DNA of 64,000 nucleotides from Pseudomonas lini (GCF_030812475.1 NZ_JAUSSR010000002.1:248001-312000); one strand, 5' to 3'; numbered from the stretch's first letter, positions 25,092 to 35,270 are shown. The notes: generated from the sequence alone by a model not told the origin. Numbers and translations are program-made.

Positions 25092-25574
25092 GTGTCAAAG
25101 CCTGATTCTGAAAGGCGTGAGCGCAACTCGACGCTGAAAAATTTCAGACTTCAGTGGGCGCTGATGAATGCTTACGAACGTTTCGAACAATTGGTTGTTA
25201 TAGCGCTCAGTCTCATCATCGCGTCTGTGATTTTGATGGCGCTACTGCAGCTCTGTCGCAGGGTTGTGCCGTTGGTGATCGGTGGTGCGATTGACCCTCT
25301 AGATCACGATGTTTTCCAGGCCCTCTTTGGCTCAATCTTCACCGTGCTGATAGCCCTGGAGTTTAAGCATTCGATTGTGCGCCCGGCCCTACGACGCAAC
25401 AGCATCGTTCAGGTTCGCACAGTGCTGTTGATCGCCTTGCTGGCGCTCAGCCGGAAGTTCGTTATTCTCGATTCTGCCGCTACGCCTGCGCTCACCATTG
25501 CCGCACTAGGATTTGCCACCCTGGTGCTCGGCATCGTCTGCTGGCTCTTACGAGAGTGTGATAAGGATGAATAG
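25092..25574 (+). CDS. psiE: PsiE-family membrane protein
   Basis: This 160-residue protein has four hydrophobic segments (LVVIALSLIIASVILMALL, LFGSIFTVLIALEF, VLLIALLALSRKFVIL, LGFATLVLGIVCWLL), matching the phosphate-starvation-inducible PsiE family. The open frame begins earlier, but GGAGGG lies 5 nt before GTG 25092, which is the best start. It follows clpK by 120 bp on the same strand, the same association seen in ClpK heat-resistance loci. Its molecular function is unknown. The stop codon overlaps a short downstream frame. Confidence 0.8.
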   Translation: MSKPDSERRERNSTLKNFRLQWALMNAYERFEQLVVIALSLIIASVILMALLQLCRRVVPLVIGGAIDPLDHDVFQALFGSIFTVLIALEFKHSIVRPALRRNSIVQVRTVLLIALLALSRKFVILDSAATPALTIAALGFATLVLGIVCWLLRECDKDE

Positions 25575-25668
25575 CTACAAGGGCTTCGCAATACCAACAA
25601 TTTTCCACCGAGAGAACATCGAAGCCCGCCAGAAATGGCTCGACACCAAAAGCAAGATCAGCCGGTAA
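25567..25668 (+). CDS. Very small frame coupled to psiE
   Basis: A 33-residue frame (MNSYKGFAIPTIFHRENIEA then RQKWLDTKSKISR) begins inside the last codons of psiE and so could be translated by coupling. It may be the start of a lost gene cut off by the recombinase remnant that begins at 25658 on the other strand. No family is recognised. Confidence 0.25.
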   Translation: MNSYKGFAIPTIFHRENIEARQKWLDTKSKISR

Positions 25669-26254
25669 ACGTGCTCAGATCGCAAAGTCGGTGGAAGGAC
25701 TCCTTGCATGAGATGATCACCGGTGTGGCGTCGATGGTAGCGCTTACTGCCAGGATGGTTGTTTGATGCTGGGCGAGAGGCCGGTTGTGAATGAGGTCTC
25801 CGGCTTGTTCTGCCATGTCAATGAACCGTTGAGCTTCTCGTTGCAGCGCCTCTTTCACTTGCTCATGGCGGCCGTCAGCAAAGGGGTGAAACTTCTTGCA
25901 GGTGTAGCAGGCATAGACGGGATTGTAGGGGCAGTGGGTATGAACTGGCAGGGCGCAGGCACCGATGTTCCCGATGTACTGCGTATCGATGACGCCACGG
26001 ATGGCTCTTTCTGGGGCTGTATTTCGACGCTGGACGACTTCCCCGGTCAAGAGACTGCGCATAATGCGTTGATTGGTGCCATGCTCAGCTTTGGGAGCCA
26101 GCGATTCCAGTATCTGCGCCAGCTGCACATGCAGTAATTGTTGGGAGGCTGCGCGGGACTCGATCAGTAGTGCGCAGGCGTTTTCTGATAGTTCGCGAAC
26201 GAAAGCCGGCATGCCGGGCTTGTCCTGTACGGAGCGCATGCTACGTCGATCCAT
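25658..26254 (-). pseudogene. C-terminal remnant of a tyrosine-recombinase-type integrase
   Basis: The 198-residue frame resembles the C-terminal part of large genomic-island integrases. It has a late cysteine cluster (HTHCPYNPVYACYTCKKFHP) and a helical tail (HEQVKEALQREAQRFIDMAE) typical of that group. The catalytic core expected upstream is missing, so it is a remnant, though the frame itself is open. It lies at the right end of the clpK-psiE island and may mark its former integration module. Confidence in the family is moderate. Confidence 0.45.
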
Positions 26255-26738
26255 GCCGTCGTTTCGGGGATCTTAGACCTCAACTTCAATTACCCCGCAT
26301 AGCCGGGTCAGGCAGACTCACTGCGAAGTGACTTGCGCTGACTGCCGTCTGATGGCGAACTAGAGGCCCTGCTGAGGTATCAACCTCATGGAGGGTGGGA
26401 GCCAGCATGAGCGAACTTCGATAGCTCGACATTTGAAAAGCTGGGGTCTGAACGTTGGTGATGAGCAATTGCTGATCCTGAACGTAGCTCAGCATGGGCT
26501 CGCGGTTACGGTCATGCAGCATTTCGCGCCTCTGTGATGCGCGAAATGGGCGCAGAAAAGGTATTGCTCAAGGAGGAACAATGAATTAATGAGAGCCAAC
26601 GTCTGAATTTTGGCAGGTCACCGATTTTTTAACACCCAATGGTTGGAGTATCAAAAAATCGGTGGGTACTGCAGACCTTCCATAGACGTACGTATGACAA
26701 CAACCTGTGACGCACAGGAAAACCATCAAAACAATTTG
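26255..26738. other. Intergenic, contains a long inverted repeat
   Basis: About 480 bp between the recombinase remnant and actP. An open minus-strand frame at 26286-26522 has no family resemblance and I do not support it. The notable element is the inverted repeat at 26619-26664, described separately. Confidence 0.35.
26619..26664. repeat. 12-bp perfect inverted repeat with A/T core
   Basis: CACCGATTTTTT at 26619-26630 and AAAAAATCGGTG at 26653-26664 are exact reverse complements, separated by 22 bp. The T and A runs lie inside the stem and not after it, so it is not a normal rho-independent terminator. Its position beside a recombinase remnant suggests an element end or recombination site. 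Function unknown. Confidence 0.6.
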
Positions 26739-28394
26739 TTACTCGCCTTTCAACTGCGCCTTCCAGGTTGCTGGCGCACCCAACTCAGAATCGACTAATT
26801 GATTATCGAAAAGGCCGCGTTCACTCACGGCACTGGCGGAACGATCGGTAATGGAGAACACAAAGATACCGACAAATGCGACGACCATAGAAAACAGCGC
26901 TGGATATTCGTACGGGAACCAAGCTTGTTGATGATGGAGTATCTTGACCCATACCGTTGGACTGAGTACGCATAGGGTGATTGCAGATACAAGGCCCAGC
27001 GATCCCCCAATCACGGCACCGCGCGTCGTCAAACCTTTCCAGTAGATCGACAACAACAGGACTGGAAAATTGGAACTTGCCGCGATGGAGAAGGTGAGGC
27101 TTACAATAAACGCAATATTTTGCTTCTCAAATGCAATCGCTAAAAGAATCGATAGCAGCCCCATAACAATGGTTGTTACACGCGATACGCGCATTTCATC
27201 ACGATCGCTGGCTGTACCGCGGCATAACGCATGAGCATAGAGGTCATGAGAAACCGCAGAAGAACCTGCCAGCGTTAGTCCAGCCACTACCGCCAGTATC
27301 GTCGAGAACGATACCGCGCACATAAAACCTAGGAAGACGTTACCGCCAACGTTCTGCGCGAGGTGAATTGCAACCATGTTAACGCCGCCCAAAATCCCAC
27401 CTGATGCATCGTGATAGGCAGGGTTGCTGGCAACCAAGGCAATGGTGCCGAAGCCGATGATAACGATCAGCGCATAGCCTATGCCGACCAGACCAGTGGC
27501 ATACAGAATACTTTGGCGTGCCGCTTTAACGTTCCCGACGGTGAAGAACCGCATGAGGATATGCGGGAGACCTGCCGTGCCGAAGACAAGTGCTAATCCT
27601 AATGAAATGGCAGAAACCGGATCTGTAATCAAGCCTCCTGGGCTCATGATTGCGATATGGGATGGATGCACTTCGGTAGCTTGAGTGAACAGTTGATTCA
27701 AGCTGAATCCGAACTGGGACAACACCATAAAGGCCATGAAGACGCAGCCGGTGAGCAGTAACACCGCCTTGATAATCTGAATCCAGGTGGTCGCTAGCAT
27801 CCCACCAAAGAATACATAGATAACCATCAGCGTACCCACGAGAAGCACCGCCGCGGTGTAATCGAAGCCGAATAGCAATTCAACCAGTTTTCCAGCGCCT
27901 ACCAGTTGGGAAACCAGATAAAGCAACACGATCACAATAGAACTGGAGGCCGAAAATGCTCGTATAGGTCGTTGTTTTAACCGATATGACAGTACGTCCG
28001 CCAGGGTGTAGCGCCCCAGGTTTCGCAATGGCTCCGCAATCAGAAACAAAATAATCGGCCAGCTTGCAAGGAAGCCGATGGAGTAGATCAGTCCATCAAA
28101 ACCACTGGTAAAAACCAATGCGGAAATGCCCAGTAAAGACGCCGCTGACATGTAGTCGCCGGCGATGGCCCAACCATTCTGGAAACCGGTGATTTTTCCT
28201 CCTGCAGCATAGTGATCCGCAACGCTATTGTTTTTACGTGCCGCCCATCGCGTGACAAACAAAGTGAAAATAACGAATGCTAAAAACATGCCGATGGCAA
28301 TGGGGTTGTGCTTGTGTACTGCGGCAGGGACGTCGGCTGCGTATACCGCGACCGAACCAAGGATGGCCGAGATTGCAATAATTAGATGCTTCAT
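26739..28394 (-). CDS. actP: Cation/acetate symporter ActP
   Basis: This 551-residue sodium:solute symporter begins with a cleavable-looking signal-type segment ([20 protein letters not shown]) and has about 13 further membrane helices. Family features include [35 protein letters not shown] and [16 protein letters not shown]. It takes up acetate and other short carboxylates such as glycolate. It overlaps the upstream yjcH gene by 4 bp (ATGA), the usual ActP arrangement. Its position beside glxR-hyi-gcl suggests it could import glycolate or glyoxylate for that pathway. Confidence 0.88.
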   Translation of the reverse strand: MKHLIIAISAILGSVAVYAADVPAAVHKHNPIAIGMFLAFVIFTLFVTRWAARKNNSVADHYAAGGKITGFQNGWAIAGDYMSAASLLGISALVFTSGFDGLIYSIGFLASWPIILFLIAEPLRNLGRYTLADVLSYRLKQRPIRAFSASSSIVIVLLYLVSQLVGAGKLVELLFGFDYTAAVLLVGTLMVIYVFFGGMLATTWIQIIKAVLLLTGCVFMAFMVLSQFGFSLNQLFTQATEVHPSHIAIMSPGGLITDPVSAISLGLALVFGTAGLPHILMRFFTVGNVKAARQSILYATGLVGIGYALIVIIGFGTIALVASNPAYHDASGGILGGVNMVAIHLAQNVGGNVFLGFMCAVSFSTILAVVAGLTLAGSSAVSHDLYAHALCRGTASDRDEMRVSRVTTIVMGLLSILLAIAFEKQNIAFIVSLTFSIAASSNFPVLLLSIYWKGLTTRGAVIGGSLGLVSAITLCVLSPTVWVKILHHQQAWFPYEYPALFSMVVAFVGIFVFSITDRSASAVSERGLFDNQLVDSELGAPATWKAQLKGE

Positions 28395-28753
28395 TTGTTG
28401 AAGCTCCTGATGATTGTTTTTATTTTAGGGTCGTAGCAGGTGTTCGTGCGCCATACATAGACAGCCACGATAAGAATCGTGAAAGCGAGCATGCCGAAGC
28501 CAATAGGCACGCCCCACGTCATAGGCTGGCCTACGGTGATGGGTGTGCCTAAGCGGGCAGGCATAAAGGCCAGTGAAAGAATAAAACCGAAATACACCGC
28601 CAGCATAAGAGCCGTCATGCTCCACGAAAATATTCGTCGCTGTTTTACCAAAGCACGAAACTGTGGGTTTTCGAGAATCGGATTGCTAATCGTGTCATCA
28701 ACCTGGTCAACGGATACGACCGGGCCACCATCTTGTGGATATGCATGTTCCAT
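28391..28753 (-). CDS. yjcH: YjcH-like DUF485 inner-membrane protein
   Basis: This 120-residue protein has two membrane helices ([20 protein letters not shown] and [17 protein letters not shown]) and the DUF485 pattern [16 protein letters not shown] and [14 protein letters not shown]. It is always found before actP-type symporters and probably forms part of the transporter. The ATG at 28753 has GGAGAT in front; the frame opens slightly further upstream. It overlaps actP by 4 bp, so translation is coupled. Confidence 0.85.
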   Translation of the reverse strand: MEHAYPQDGGPVVSVDQVDDTISNPILENPQFRALVKQRRIFSWSMTALMLAVYFGFILSLAFMPARLGTPITVGQPMTWGVPIGFGMLAFTILIVAVYVWRTNTCYDPKIKTIIRSFNK

Positions 28754-29147
28754 GATTATCTCCTGCGAAGGCATTTCTGGCTGGATTTTAGAACTTCACC
28801 GGCATCGCTATTTCACGTCATGCTTATGTCTCTTGTGAAATCTCACGTTTTGAAAGTTGGATGAGCGCGAGTATCGTAAATATCTTTTATCTCCTTTAGG
28901 CATAGGCGCCTGGTGCGCTCAACTACCTGGTCGGCGACCTGAATTTTCCATGCTCGATTGATCCAGAACCTGCCATATATCACTCCGCAGAGACCAACAT
29001 GGAATCGGGTTATATTTACAGCAGCCATCTGATAGCTCGGTAGTATGGAAAACACCCCTAGACCTGGCTCTGTGCAAGCCAAGGGGCGGTGTTACCAAAG
29101 GCTATTGTCGTTTCATACGTAATCCTGGACGATTGGTAACAAGGGTT
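28754..29147. other. Intergenic region upstream of yjcH-actP
   Basis: About 390 bp without a supported gene. It should carry the yjcH-actP promoter. An inverted pair TTTCAC (28811-28816) and GTGAAA (28835-28840) and the TGTGA-N4-TCAC motif at 28834-28846 could be regulatory sites. A pair GTTACCA/TGGTAAC (29091-29097, 29134-29140) lies near the 3' end of glxR. None is proven. Confidence 0.3.
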
Positions 29148-30041
29148 TTACTTTTCGTCCCGTATCGAGAAGTTAGCCATGTGTTCCAGGCCTTTGATCA
29201 GCGCTGAATGATCCCAGTTGCCACCACCCAAGGCGACGCAGGTGCTGAACACTTGCTGGGCGTTTGCGGTGTTGGGCAGGTTGATGCCCAGCTCCTTGGC
29301 GCCCTGCAGGGCCAGGTTCAGGTCTTTCTGATGCAGGTTGATGCGAAACCCGGGATCGAAGGTGCCCTTGATCATGCGCTCGCCGTGCACTTCAAGGATC
29401 TTCGAAGAGGCGAAGCCACCCATAAGCGCTTCACGCACCTTGGCCGGATCAGCGCCGTTTTTAGCGGCGAACAGCAGGGCTTCGCCGACAGCCTGGATGT
29501 TCAGAGCAACGATAATCTGGTTGGACACTTTGGCCGTCTGGCCGTCGCCGTTGTCACCAACGTGTGTAATGTTTTTGCCCATGGCCTGGAACAGTGGCAG
29601 GGTGCGCTCGAAGGCTTTCGGGCAGCCACCGACCATGATGCTCAGCGTCGCAGCCTTGGCACCGACTTCACCACCGGACACCGGGGCATCCAGGTAGGCG
29701 GCGCCGGTAACCTTGATTTTCTCGGCAAAAGTTTTGGTGGCGGTCGGCGAGATTGAGCTCATGTCGATTACCACCTTGTTTGGGCCGACGCCGTGGGCCA
29801 CGCCGTTGTCACCAAACAGGACGCTGTCGACCTGCGGGGTGTCCGGCACCATGACGATGATGAATTCGGCTTCCTGGGCCACTTCCTTCGGAGTGGCCAG
29901 GACTATGGCGCCAGCGTTGATTAGGTCAGTGGGCGCTGGGTCGAAGTGGGTGGACAGGAACAGACTGTGTCCTGCTTTCTGCAGGTTCTGGGCCATTGGG
30001 TGACCCATGATGCCAGTGCCGATGAAACCGATTTTAGCCAT
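29148..30041 (-). CDS. glxR: 2-hydroxy-3-oxopropionate (tartronate semialdehyde) reductase
   Basis: This 297-residue enzyme of the beta-hydroxyacid dehydrogenase family has the NAD(P) motif IGFIGTGIMGHPMAQNL, the substrate loop DAPVSGGEVGAKAATLSIMV and the catalytic lysine region KVSNQIIVALNIQAVGEAL. It reduces tartronate semialdehyde to D-glycerate. It is the third gene of gcl-hyi-glxR, the route that converts two glyoxylate molecules to glycerate. It lies 64 bp after hyi on the same strand. Confidence 0.92.
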   Translation of the reverse strand: MAKIGFIGTGIMGHPMAQNLQKAGHSLFLSTHFDPAPTDLINAGAIVLATPKEVAQEAEFIIVMVPDTPQVDSVLFGDNGVAHGVGPNKVVIDMSSISPTATKTFAEKIKVTGAAYLDAPVSGGEVGAKAATLSIMVGGCPKAFERTLPLFQAMGKNITHVGDNGDGQTAKVSNQIIVALNIQAVGEALLFAAKNGADPAKVREALMGGFASSKILEVHGERMIKGTFDPGFRINLHQKDLNLALQGAKELGINLPNTANAQQVFSTCVALGGGNWDHSALIKGLEHMANFSIRDEK

Positions 30042-30105
30042 TAGAGTTTTCCTCTTTTCGATGTTCAGCTTCGGCGCCGCAGCATCATGCCCTGGCGCCG
30101 GCCAT

Positions 30106-30888
30106 TTAGAATGCGTTGTGGGTCTTCAGCCAGCCCAGGCCGGCTTCGGTGGTGGTGAGTGGCTTGTATTCGCAGCCGATCCAGCCTTGGTAACCGATTC
30201 GATCCAGATGCTCGAGAAGAAAGCGGTAGTTGATCTCACCGGTACCCGGTTCGTTGCGGCCGGGGTTGTCAGCCAGTTGGACGTGATTGATCTTGGCCAG
30301 GTTGCATTCCATGGTGCGGGCCAGGTCACCCTCCATGATCTGCATGTGGTAGATGTCGTACTGTAGGAACAAGTTGTCGCTACCGACCTCTGCCTGGATC
30401 CCCAGGGCCTGCTTGGTGGTGTTGAGGTAGAAGCCCGGGATGTCGCGGGTGTTGATCATTTCCATAATCAAACGAACCCCGGCGGCCTGCAGCTTGTCGA
30501 CGGCATACTTGAGGTTGTCGACGAAGATCTTGCGCACCGTGGTGCAGTCCTGATCCTGTTGGCGGATGCCGGCGAGGCAGTTGACCTGGGTGTTACCCAG
30601 CACCTTGGCGTATTCGATGGCTTTGTCGACGCCGGAACGAAATTCCTCGACACGGTCAGGGTGGCAGGCGATACCGCGTTCGCCCTTGGCCCAATCACCG
30701 GCCGGCAGGTTGAACAGCACCTGAGTCAGGCTGTTGTTGTCGAGCTGTTGCTTGATTTCAGCCGCGCTGAAGTCGTACGGAAAGAGGTATTCAACGCCGC
30801 TGAAACCGGCGTCGGCTGCAGCCTTGAAACGGGCGAGGAAGTCACGTTCGGTGAACAGCATGGACAAGTTAGCTGCCAGGCGTGGCAT
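30106..30888 (-). CDS. hyi: Hydroxypyruvate isomerase
   Basis: This 260-residue TIM-barrel protein reads LAANLSMLFTERDFLARFKA, FSGVEYLFPYDFSAAEI, LIMEMINTRDIPGFYLNTT and LQYDIYHMQIMEGDLA, as expected for Hyi, which interconverts hydroxypyruvate and tartronate semialdehyde. Metal and catalytic acid positions lie in EMINTRD and EYKPL. ATG 30888 has AGGAG 6 nt upstream, so it is preferred to 30894. It sits 29 bp after gcl. Confidence 0.9.
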   Translation of the reverse strand: MPRLAANLSMLFTERDFLARFKAAADAGFSGVEYLFPYDFSAAEIKQQLDNNSLTQVLFNLPAGDWAKGERGIACHPDRVEEFRSGVDKAIEYAKVLGNTQVNCLAGIRQQDQDCTTVRKIFVDNLKYAVDKLQAAGVRLIMEMINTRDIPGFYLNTTKQALGIQAEVGSDNLFLQYDIYHMQIMEGDLARTMECNLAKINHVQLADNPGRNEPGTGEINYRFLLEHLDRIGYQGWIGCEYKPLTTTEAGLGWLKTHNAF

Positions 30889-30917
30889 AGGCATCTCCTT
30901 TTCTGAATGAATCAGCG

Positions 30918-32693
30918 TCAGTTCAGCGGACGGATTGAAGTAGGGGCGTCGCTGCCAACAAGCGCCAATTCTTCAAACTCATTCACTGCGTTAATTTCGG
31001 TTCCCATCGAAATGTTGGTAACACGCTCAAGAATTACCTCAACGACCACCGGGACTCTCAGCTCAGCTGCCATTTTCTGAGCCTCGCGCAAAGCGGGCGC
31101 TATCTCGAAGGGTTCAAAGACGCGGATGGCTTTGCAGCCAAGACCTTCCACCACTGCTACGTGATCAACGCCATAGCCATTGATCTCTGGGGCGTTCATA
31201 TTCTCGAACGCCAGTTGCACGCAGTAGTCCATTTCGAAACCGCGCTGCGCCTGGCGGATCAAGCCCAGGTAGGAGTTGTTCACCAGCACGTGGACGTATG
31301 GCAGGTTGAACTGCGCGCCCACCGCCAGCTCCTCGATCATGAACTGGAAGTCGTAGTCACCCGACAGGGCCACGACTTGGCGCGACGGGTCGGCTTTGAC
31401 CACGCCCAATGCTGCTGGAATTGTCCAGCCCAGCGGGCCGGCCTGGCCACAGTTGATCCAATGGCGAGGCTTGTAGACGTGCAGAAACTGGGCACCTGCG
31501 ATTTGCGACAGTCCGATTGTGCTGACGTAGCAAGTGTCTTTGCCGAACACCCGGTTCATTTCTTCGTACACGCGCTGCGGCTTGACCGGAACGTTGTCGA
31601 AATGGGTCTTGCGCTGCAGGCTTGCTTTGCGCTCTTGGCAGTCTTTTAGCCAGACGCTGCGGTTTTTCAGTTTGCCGGCGGCTTGCCACTCGCGAGCCAC
31701 TTCAAGGAAAACGTCCAAGGCGCAACCGGCGTCGGAAACAATGCCCAGGTCTGGGGTGAAGACGCGGCCGATCTGGGTGCCTTCGATGTCGACATGGATA
31801 AAGCGCCGGCCTTCGGTATAGACATCAACGGAGCCGGTGTGACGGTTGGCCCAGCGGTTGCCGATGCCCAGCACCACATCGGATTTCAGTAGAGTGGCGT
31901 TGCCATAACGGTGCGACGTCTGCAGGCCGACCATGCCGACCATTTGCGGATGATCGTCAGGGATAATGCCCCAGCCCATCAGGGTAGGGATCACCGGAAT
32001 ACCCGTCAGCTCGGCGAATTCGACCAGTTTGTCGCAGGCATCAGCATTGATGATGCCGCCACCAGCGACCAGCAGCGGACGCTCAGCGGTGTCGAGCATG
32101 GCCAAGGCCTTCTCGATCTGGATGCGGTTGGCTGCCGGCTTGTGCACGGGCAGCGGTTGGTAGGCCTCGATATCGAATTCGATTTCAGCCATCTGCACGT
32201 CGAACGGCAGGTCGATCAGCACGGGCCCTGGACGGCCGGAACGCATTTCGTAGAAGGCTTTCTGAAACGCGTACGGTACTTGGCCCGGCTCCATGACGGT
32301 GGTAGCCCACTTGGTCACTGGCTTGACGATGCTGGTGATATCGACCGCCTGGAAGTCTTCCTTGTGCATGCGAGCACGCGGCGCTTGGCCGGTGATGCAG
32401 AGGATCGGGATCGAGTCAGCCGAGGCACTGTAGAGGCCAGTGACCATGTCGGTGCCGGCAGGGCCAGAGGTGCCGATGCATACACCGATGTTGCCAGCCT
32501 TGGTACGGGAATAGCCCTCGGCCATGTGCGAGGCGCCTTCGACGTGACGAGCGAGGACGTGATCAATGCCGCCGATTTTTTTCAGGGCCGAGTACAGGGG
32601 GTTAATGGCAGCCCCAGGGATGCCAAACGCGGTATCTACGCCTTCATGGCGCATTACCAGTACAGCTGCATCAATTGCTCTCATCTTGGCCAT
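30918..32693 (-). CDS. gcl: Glyoxylate carboligase (tartronate-semialdehyde synthase)
   Basis: This 591-residue ThDP- and FAD-dependent enzyme joins two glyoxylates to tartronate semialdehyde and CO2. The usual catalytic glutamate is replaced by valine in [15 protein letters not shown], the known hallmark of Gcl. The ThDP/Mg motif is [18 protein letters not shown] ... NN. AGGAG lies before ATG 32693. The same frame stays open for another 77 codons upstream without family similarity, which is not coding. It is the first gene of gcl-hyi-glxR; the ttuD (hydroxypyruvate reductase) and pyruvate kinase genes seen behind glxR in some pseudomonads are absent here. Confidence 0.93.
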   Translation of the reverse strand: MAKMRAIDAAVLVMRHEGVDTAFGIPGAAINPLYSALKKIGGIDHVLARHVEGASHMAEGYSRTKAGNIGVCIGTSGPAGTDMVTGLYSASADSIPILCITGQAPRARMHKEDFQAVDITSIVKPVTKWATTVMEPGQVPYAFQKAFYEMRSGRPGPVLIDLPFDVQMAEIEFDIEAYQPLPVHKPAANRIQIEKALAMLDTAERPLLVAGGGIINADACDKLVEFAELTGIPVIPTLMGWGIIPDDHPQMVGMVGLQTSHRYGNATLLKSDVVLGIGNRWANRHTGSVDVYTEGRRFIHVDIEGTQIGRVFTPDLGIVSDAGCALDVFLEVAREWQAAGKLKNRSVWLKDCQERKASLQRKTHFDNVPVKPQRVYEEMNRVFGKDTCYVSTIGLSQIAGAQFLHVYKPRHWINCGQAGPLGWTIPAALGVVKADPSRQVVALSGDYDFQFMIEELAVGAQFNLPYVHVLVNNSYLGLIRQAQRGFEMDYCVQLAFENMNAPEINGYGVDHVAVVEGLGCKAIRVFEPFEIAPALREAQKMAAELRVPVVVEVILERVTNISMGTEINAVNEFEELALVGSDAPTSIRPLN

Positions 32694-32991
32694 ACGTACT
32701 CCTTTGAGTTGGTCGAAATTTTTATGGTTGAGTCCTGCGACAGCACCCTGATGCGCGTCGGGATTGGGTCGCGATACGAAGAAACTGAAACGCACAAAAT
32801 TATTGGAGGTGAGATCATTGACCTCAGCCTTTCCGGTTAAGTGTTGTTCTGCGTTTAAGTCCTGATGGGAAAAAGCAAATTTCGTTTTGCCAAAGGTTTT
32901 CTGAGGCTCCAGCATTTTCCACAAGATGAATAAGTCGTTTCATTTGCATAGAAAAAGCGCTGGAGCCTTCAGCAATTCCAGGCTGGCTTTG

Positions 32992-34377
32992 TCAGCTTGC
33001 TGGCGCTAGCTGCACATCGGAAACGGGTTCGATGAAAGATTCTTCGTCCGGGTTTACATGACGCGCAGCGAAGATGAGAACCCCGGAGATGAAGCAGGGG
33101 AGAGCACCGAACAGGAGTGCTGCATGTTGCCAATCGCCTCCGTCGCTCAGAACAGCGGAAAAGCCCAAGCCGGCTAGAATGGCGCCGATCGGCCCCATTG
33201 CATGGACAATAGCGCTCCCGGTACCACGAATCGCGGTGGGATAGCTCTCACCAATGAAGAAGAGTGCAGCTGCATACGGCCCGTTCAAGAAGAACAGACC
33301 CAAACTGTACAGTCCTACCACCACTGGCAAGTCGCTAGGGCCGTAAAGCATTGCGGTGAAGGCCATACCACCTAACATCCAACCCAACGCAAGCGTGTTA
33401 CGACGGCCGATCTTGTCTCCGATGAAACCATGGGTCAGATACCCGATATAGCCAACCACGTTCGATAGAACGAGAATAATTAACGAGTTCTCGAACGATA
33501 CTTTATGAACCTCGGTGAGGACTGTAGTACCGAGCACGCCGAATACCTGAATGGCTGCCCAGTTCAGTAAAAAACCGCCGCCGAGCACCAGGGTGGGTCT
33601 CAACGATGCACCACGGAAAGCCTCGCGAATGCCGGCACGAGCGTGCTGCTCGTAGTCCAGACCATGTTGCTTTGCGATTTTACGTGCTTCGCTATCCTGA
33701 CCTGATTCACGGAGGTTTTTAACGTGTTTGTGCAGGAGAAACTGAGGGCTCTCCTTCAGCTTGCGGGTCATGAAGAAAATCAGGATTGCTGGAAACGCAG
33801 CGAAGATAAAGCAGCCCTGCCAGCCGATAATCGGTAGCAGCAGCGCAGTCAAGCCCGCAGCCATCAAGGCTCCGATTGGCCAGCCGCCTTGTACCAAGCT
33901 GTAGATAAACCCTTTACGCTTGTTTAGCCGAGGATCATTGGCCGCTGAGTAAAGCTCATTGAGGTAGGTCGCGTTGACTGTTTCTTCTGCATACCCAAGG
34001 CCTGACAAGGAGCGTATCAACACCAAGGGCCATTTGCCGAGCGAACCACCTAAAGCAGTCAAAGCTGAGCAAACTGCCGCGCCCGCCACCGTAAACAGCA
34101 AACCGCTTTTCCTGCCTCCACGGTCAAGGATCGGCCCGATGGCGAATGCAACTACGGCAGTTCCTGCAGCGATCAATGTTGCGATTTCTGCTTGTTGAGT
34201 AATGTCCCAGTTATAATGAGCTCCGATCTCGGGCAGTAGCGTACCGAATAGAATGAAGTCATAAACAGCGAATACCCATGCGAAGAACGCGACGGTGGTG
34301 GCACGCTTTACGTCACCGGGAAGAATGGGCTCAAGTTTAAATGTACTTGATGCCAAGGGTTTTGCTTGGTTAGCCAT
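32992..34377 (-). CDS. MFS transporter, metabolite:H+ symporter type
   Basis: This 461-residue protein has 12 predicted membrane helices. Family marks include FDRGGRKSG-like loops (GPILDRGGRKSGLLF), the A-type motif GFIGDKIGRRNTLALGW and the acidic first helix AVYDFILFGTLLPEIG. Start ATG 34377 has AGAGG upstream. It is followed upstream by two SDR genes on the same strand (SDR genes at 34524-36079 are transcribed first). The substrate is unknown; transport of a carboxylate or aromatic acid linked to the SDRs and to the divergent hydrolase set is a reasonable guess. Confidence 0.82.
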   Translation of the reverse strand: MANQAKPLASSTFKLEPILPGDVKRATTVAFFAWVFAVYDFILFGTLLPEIGAHYNWDITQQAEIATLIAAGTAVVAFAIGPILDRGGRKSGLLFTVAGAAVCSALTALGGSLGKWPLVLIRSLSGLGYAEETVNATYLNELYSAANDPRLNKRKGFIYSLVQGGWPIGALMAAGLTALLLPIIGWQGCFIFAAFPAILIFFMTRKLKESPQFLLHKHVKNLRESGQDSEARKIAKQHGLDYEQHARAGIREAFRGASLRPTLVLGGGFLLNWAAIQVFGVLGTTVLTEVHKVSFENSLIILVLSNVVGYIGYLTHGFIGDKIGRRNTLALGWMLGGMAFTAMLYGPSDLPVVVGLYSLGLFFLNGPYAAALFFIGESYPTAIRGTGSAIVHAMGPIGAILAGLGFSAVLSDGGDWQHAALLFGALPCFISGVLIFAARHVNPDEESFIEPVSDVQLAPAS

Positions 34378-34523
34378 TTTGTTTAACCTCTGCGCATTTA
34401 AATTAGGGCAGAAAGAAAAAGTCATTAAAGCAGGCGGGCTATAACGGCCACACGCTAGTGACTAGCATTATTGTTGTTAGGCTGTGTTGCGAGATGGATC
34501 AATAGTCGATGAGGTATCATCGA

Positions 34524-35270
34524 TTAAATCATATAGTCTCCACCATTAGGATTCATGGTCGCACCCAGGAAGTAAGAACCTTCATCGGACGCTAACAAAA
34601 CCGCGCAGGGGGCAATTTCGGAAACTTCCGCCACGCGCCCAATCGGTAGTTCGGCGATTTTTGCCTCCCGGAAAGTTGCCGGGAGACTACGGAACAGTTC
34701 GGTATTGGTCGGGCCCGGGCAAATAGCATTGACCGTGATGCCCTTGTCACCGACCTCGTACGCCAGCGAGCGTGTAAATCCGATTACGCCCGATTTGGCG
34801 GCGGCGTAGTGTGCAAGCTCTTTTGCCCCTTTGTGGGCCAGTTGCGAGGCAACATTGATGATGCGGCCACTCTTGCGTTCGATCATCGCAGGCAGCACTG
34901 CGCGGGAGCACAGGAAGACGCTGCGAAGGTTGATTAGCATCATCTTGTCCCACATGGCGGTAGGCATGTCGACGATGAATGAGGCTGACTCGATGCCAGC
35001 GTTGTTGACGAGAATGTCGATCTGGCCAAATTCGGCGATCACATTCTCGACTGCTGCTTGAACCTGCTGCTCTTCGCCAACATCCGCAGTGACGGCATAG
35101 CCCCTCACGCCCAGGGCGCAAACCTGCGCCGCAGTGGCTTCAGCGTCGGCCGCCCGAAGATCCAGGATAGCGACGTCAGCGCCTTCTTTCGCAAACTCAA
35201 GTGCGATGGCTTGGCCAATGCCACGTGCACCACCTGTCACCAATGCTTTCTTACCGGTCAATCTGCTCAT
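34524..35270 (-). CDS. Short-chain dehydrogenase/reductase, first of two
   Basis: This 248-residue SDR has the NAD(P) motif VTGGARGIGQAIALEF, the NNAG motif at ILVNNAGIE and the catalytic Ser/Tyr/Lys in ASQLAHKGAKELAHYAAAKS. The aspartate in AILDLR suggests NAD preference. GGAG lies 8 nt before ATG 35270. It lies 35 bp downstream of the second SDR and upstream of the MFS gene, so the three form a likely operon. Substrate not known. Confidence 0.85.
   Translation of the reverse strand: MSRLTGKKALVTGGARGIGQAIALEFAKEGADVAILDLRAADAEATAAQVCALGVRGYAVTADVGEEQQVQAAVENVIAEFGQIDILVNNAGIESASFIVDMPTAMWDKMMLINLRSVFLCSRAVLPAMIERKSGRIINVASQLAHKGAKELAHYAAAKSGVIGFTRSLAYEVGDKGITVNAICPGPTNTELFRSLPATFREAKIAELPIGRVAEVSEIAPCAVLLASDEGSYFLGATMNPNGGDYMI

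Noticed and set aside
26286..26522. 78-residue frame beside the recombinase remnant
   Set aside because: No ribosome site and no recognisable family; not supported as a gene.
32694..32924. 77-codon N-terminal extension of gcl
   Set aside because: The extension has no family similarity and the ATG at 32693 has a strong AGGAG; the open frame is chance.
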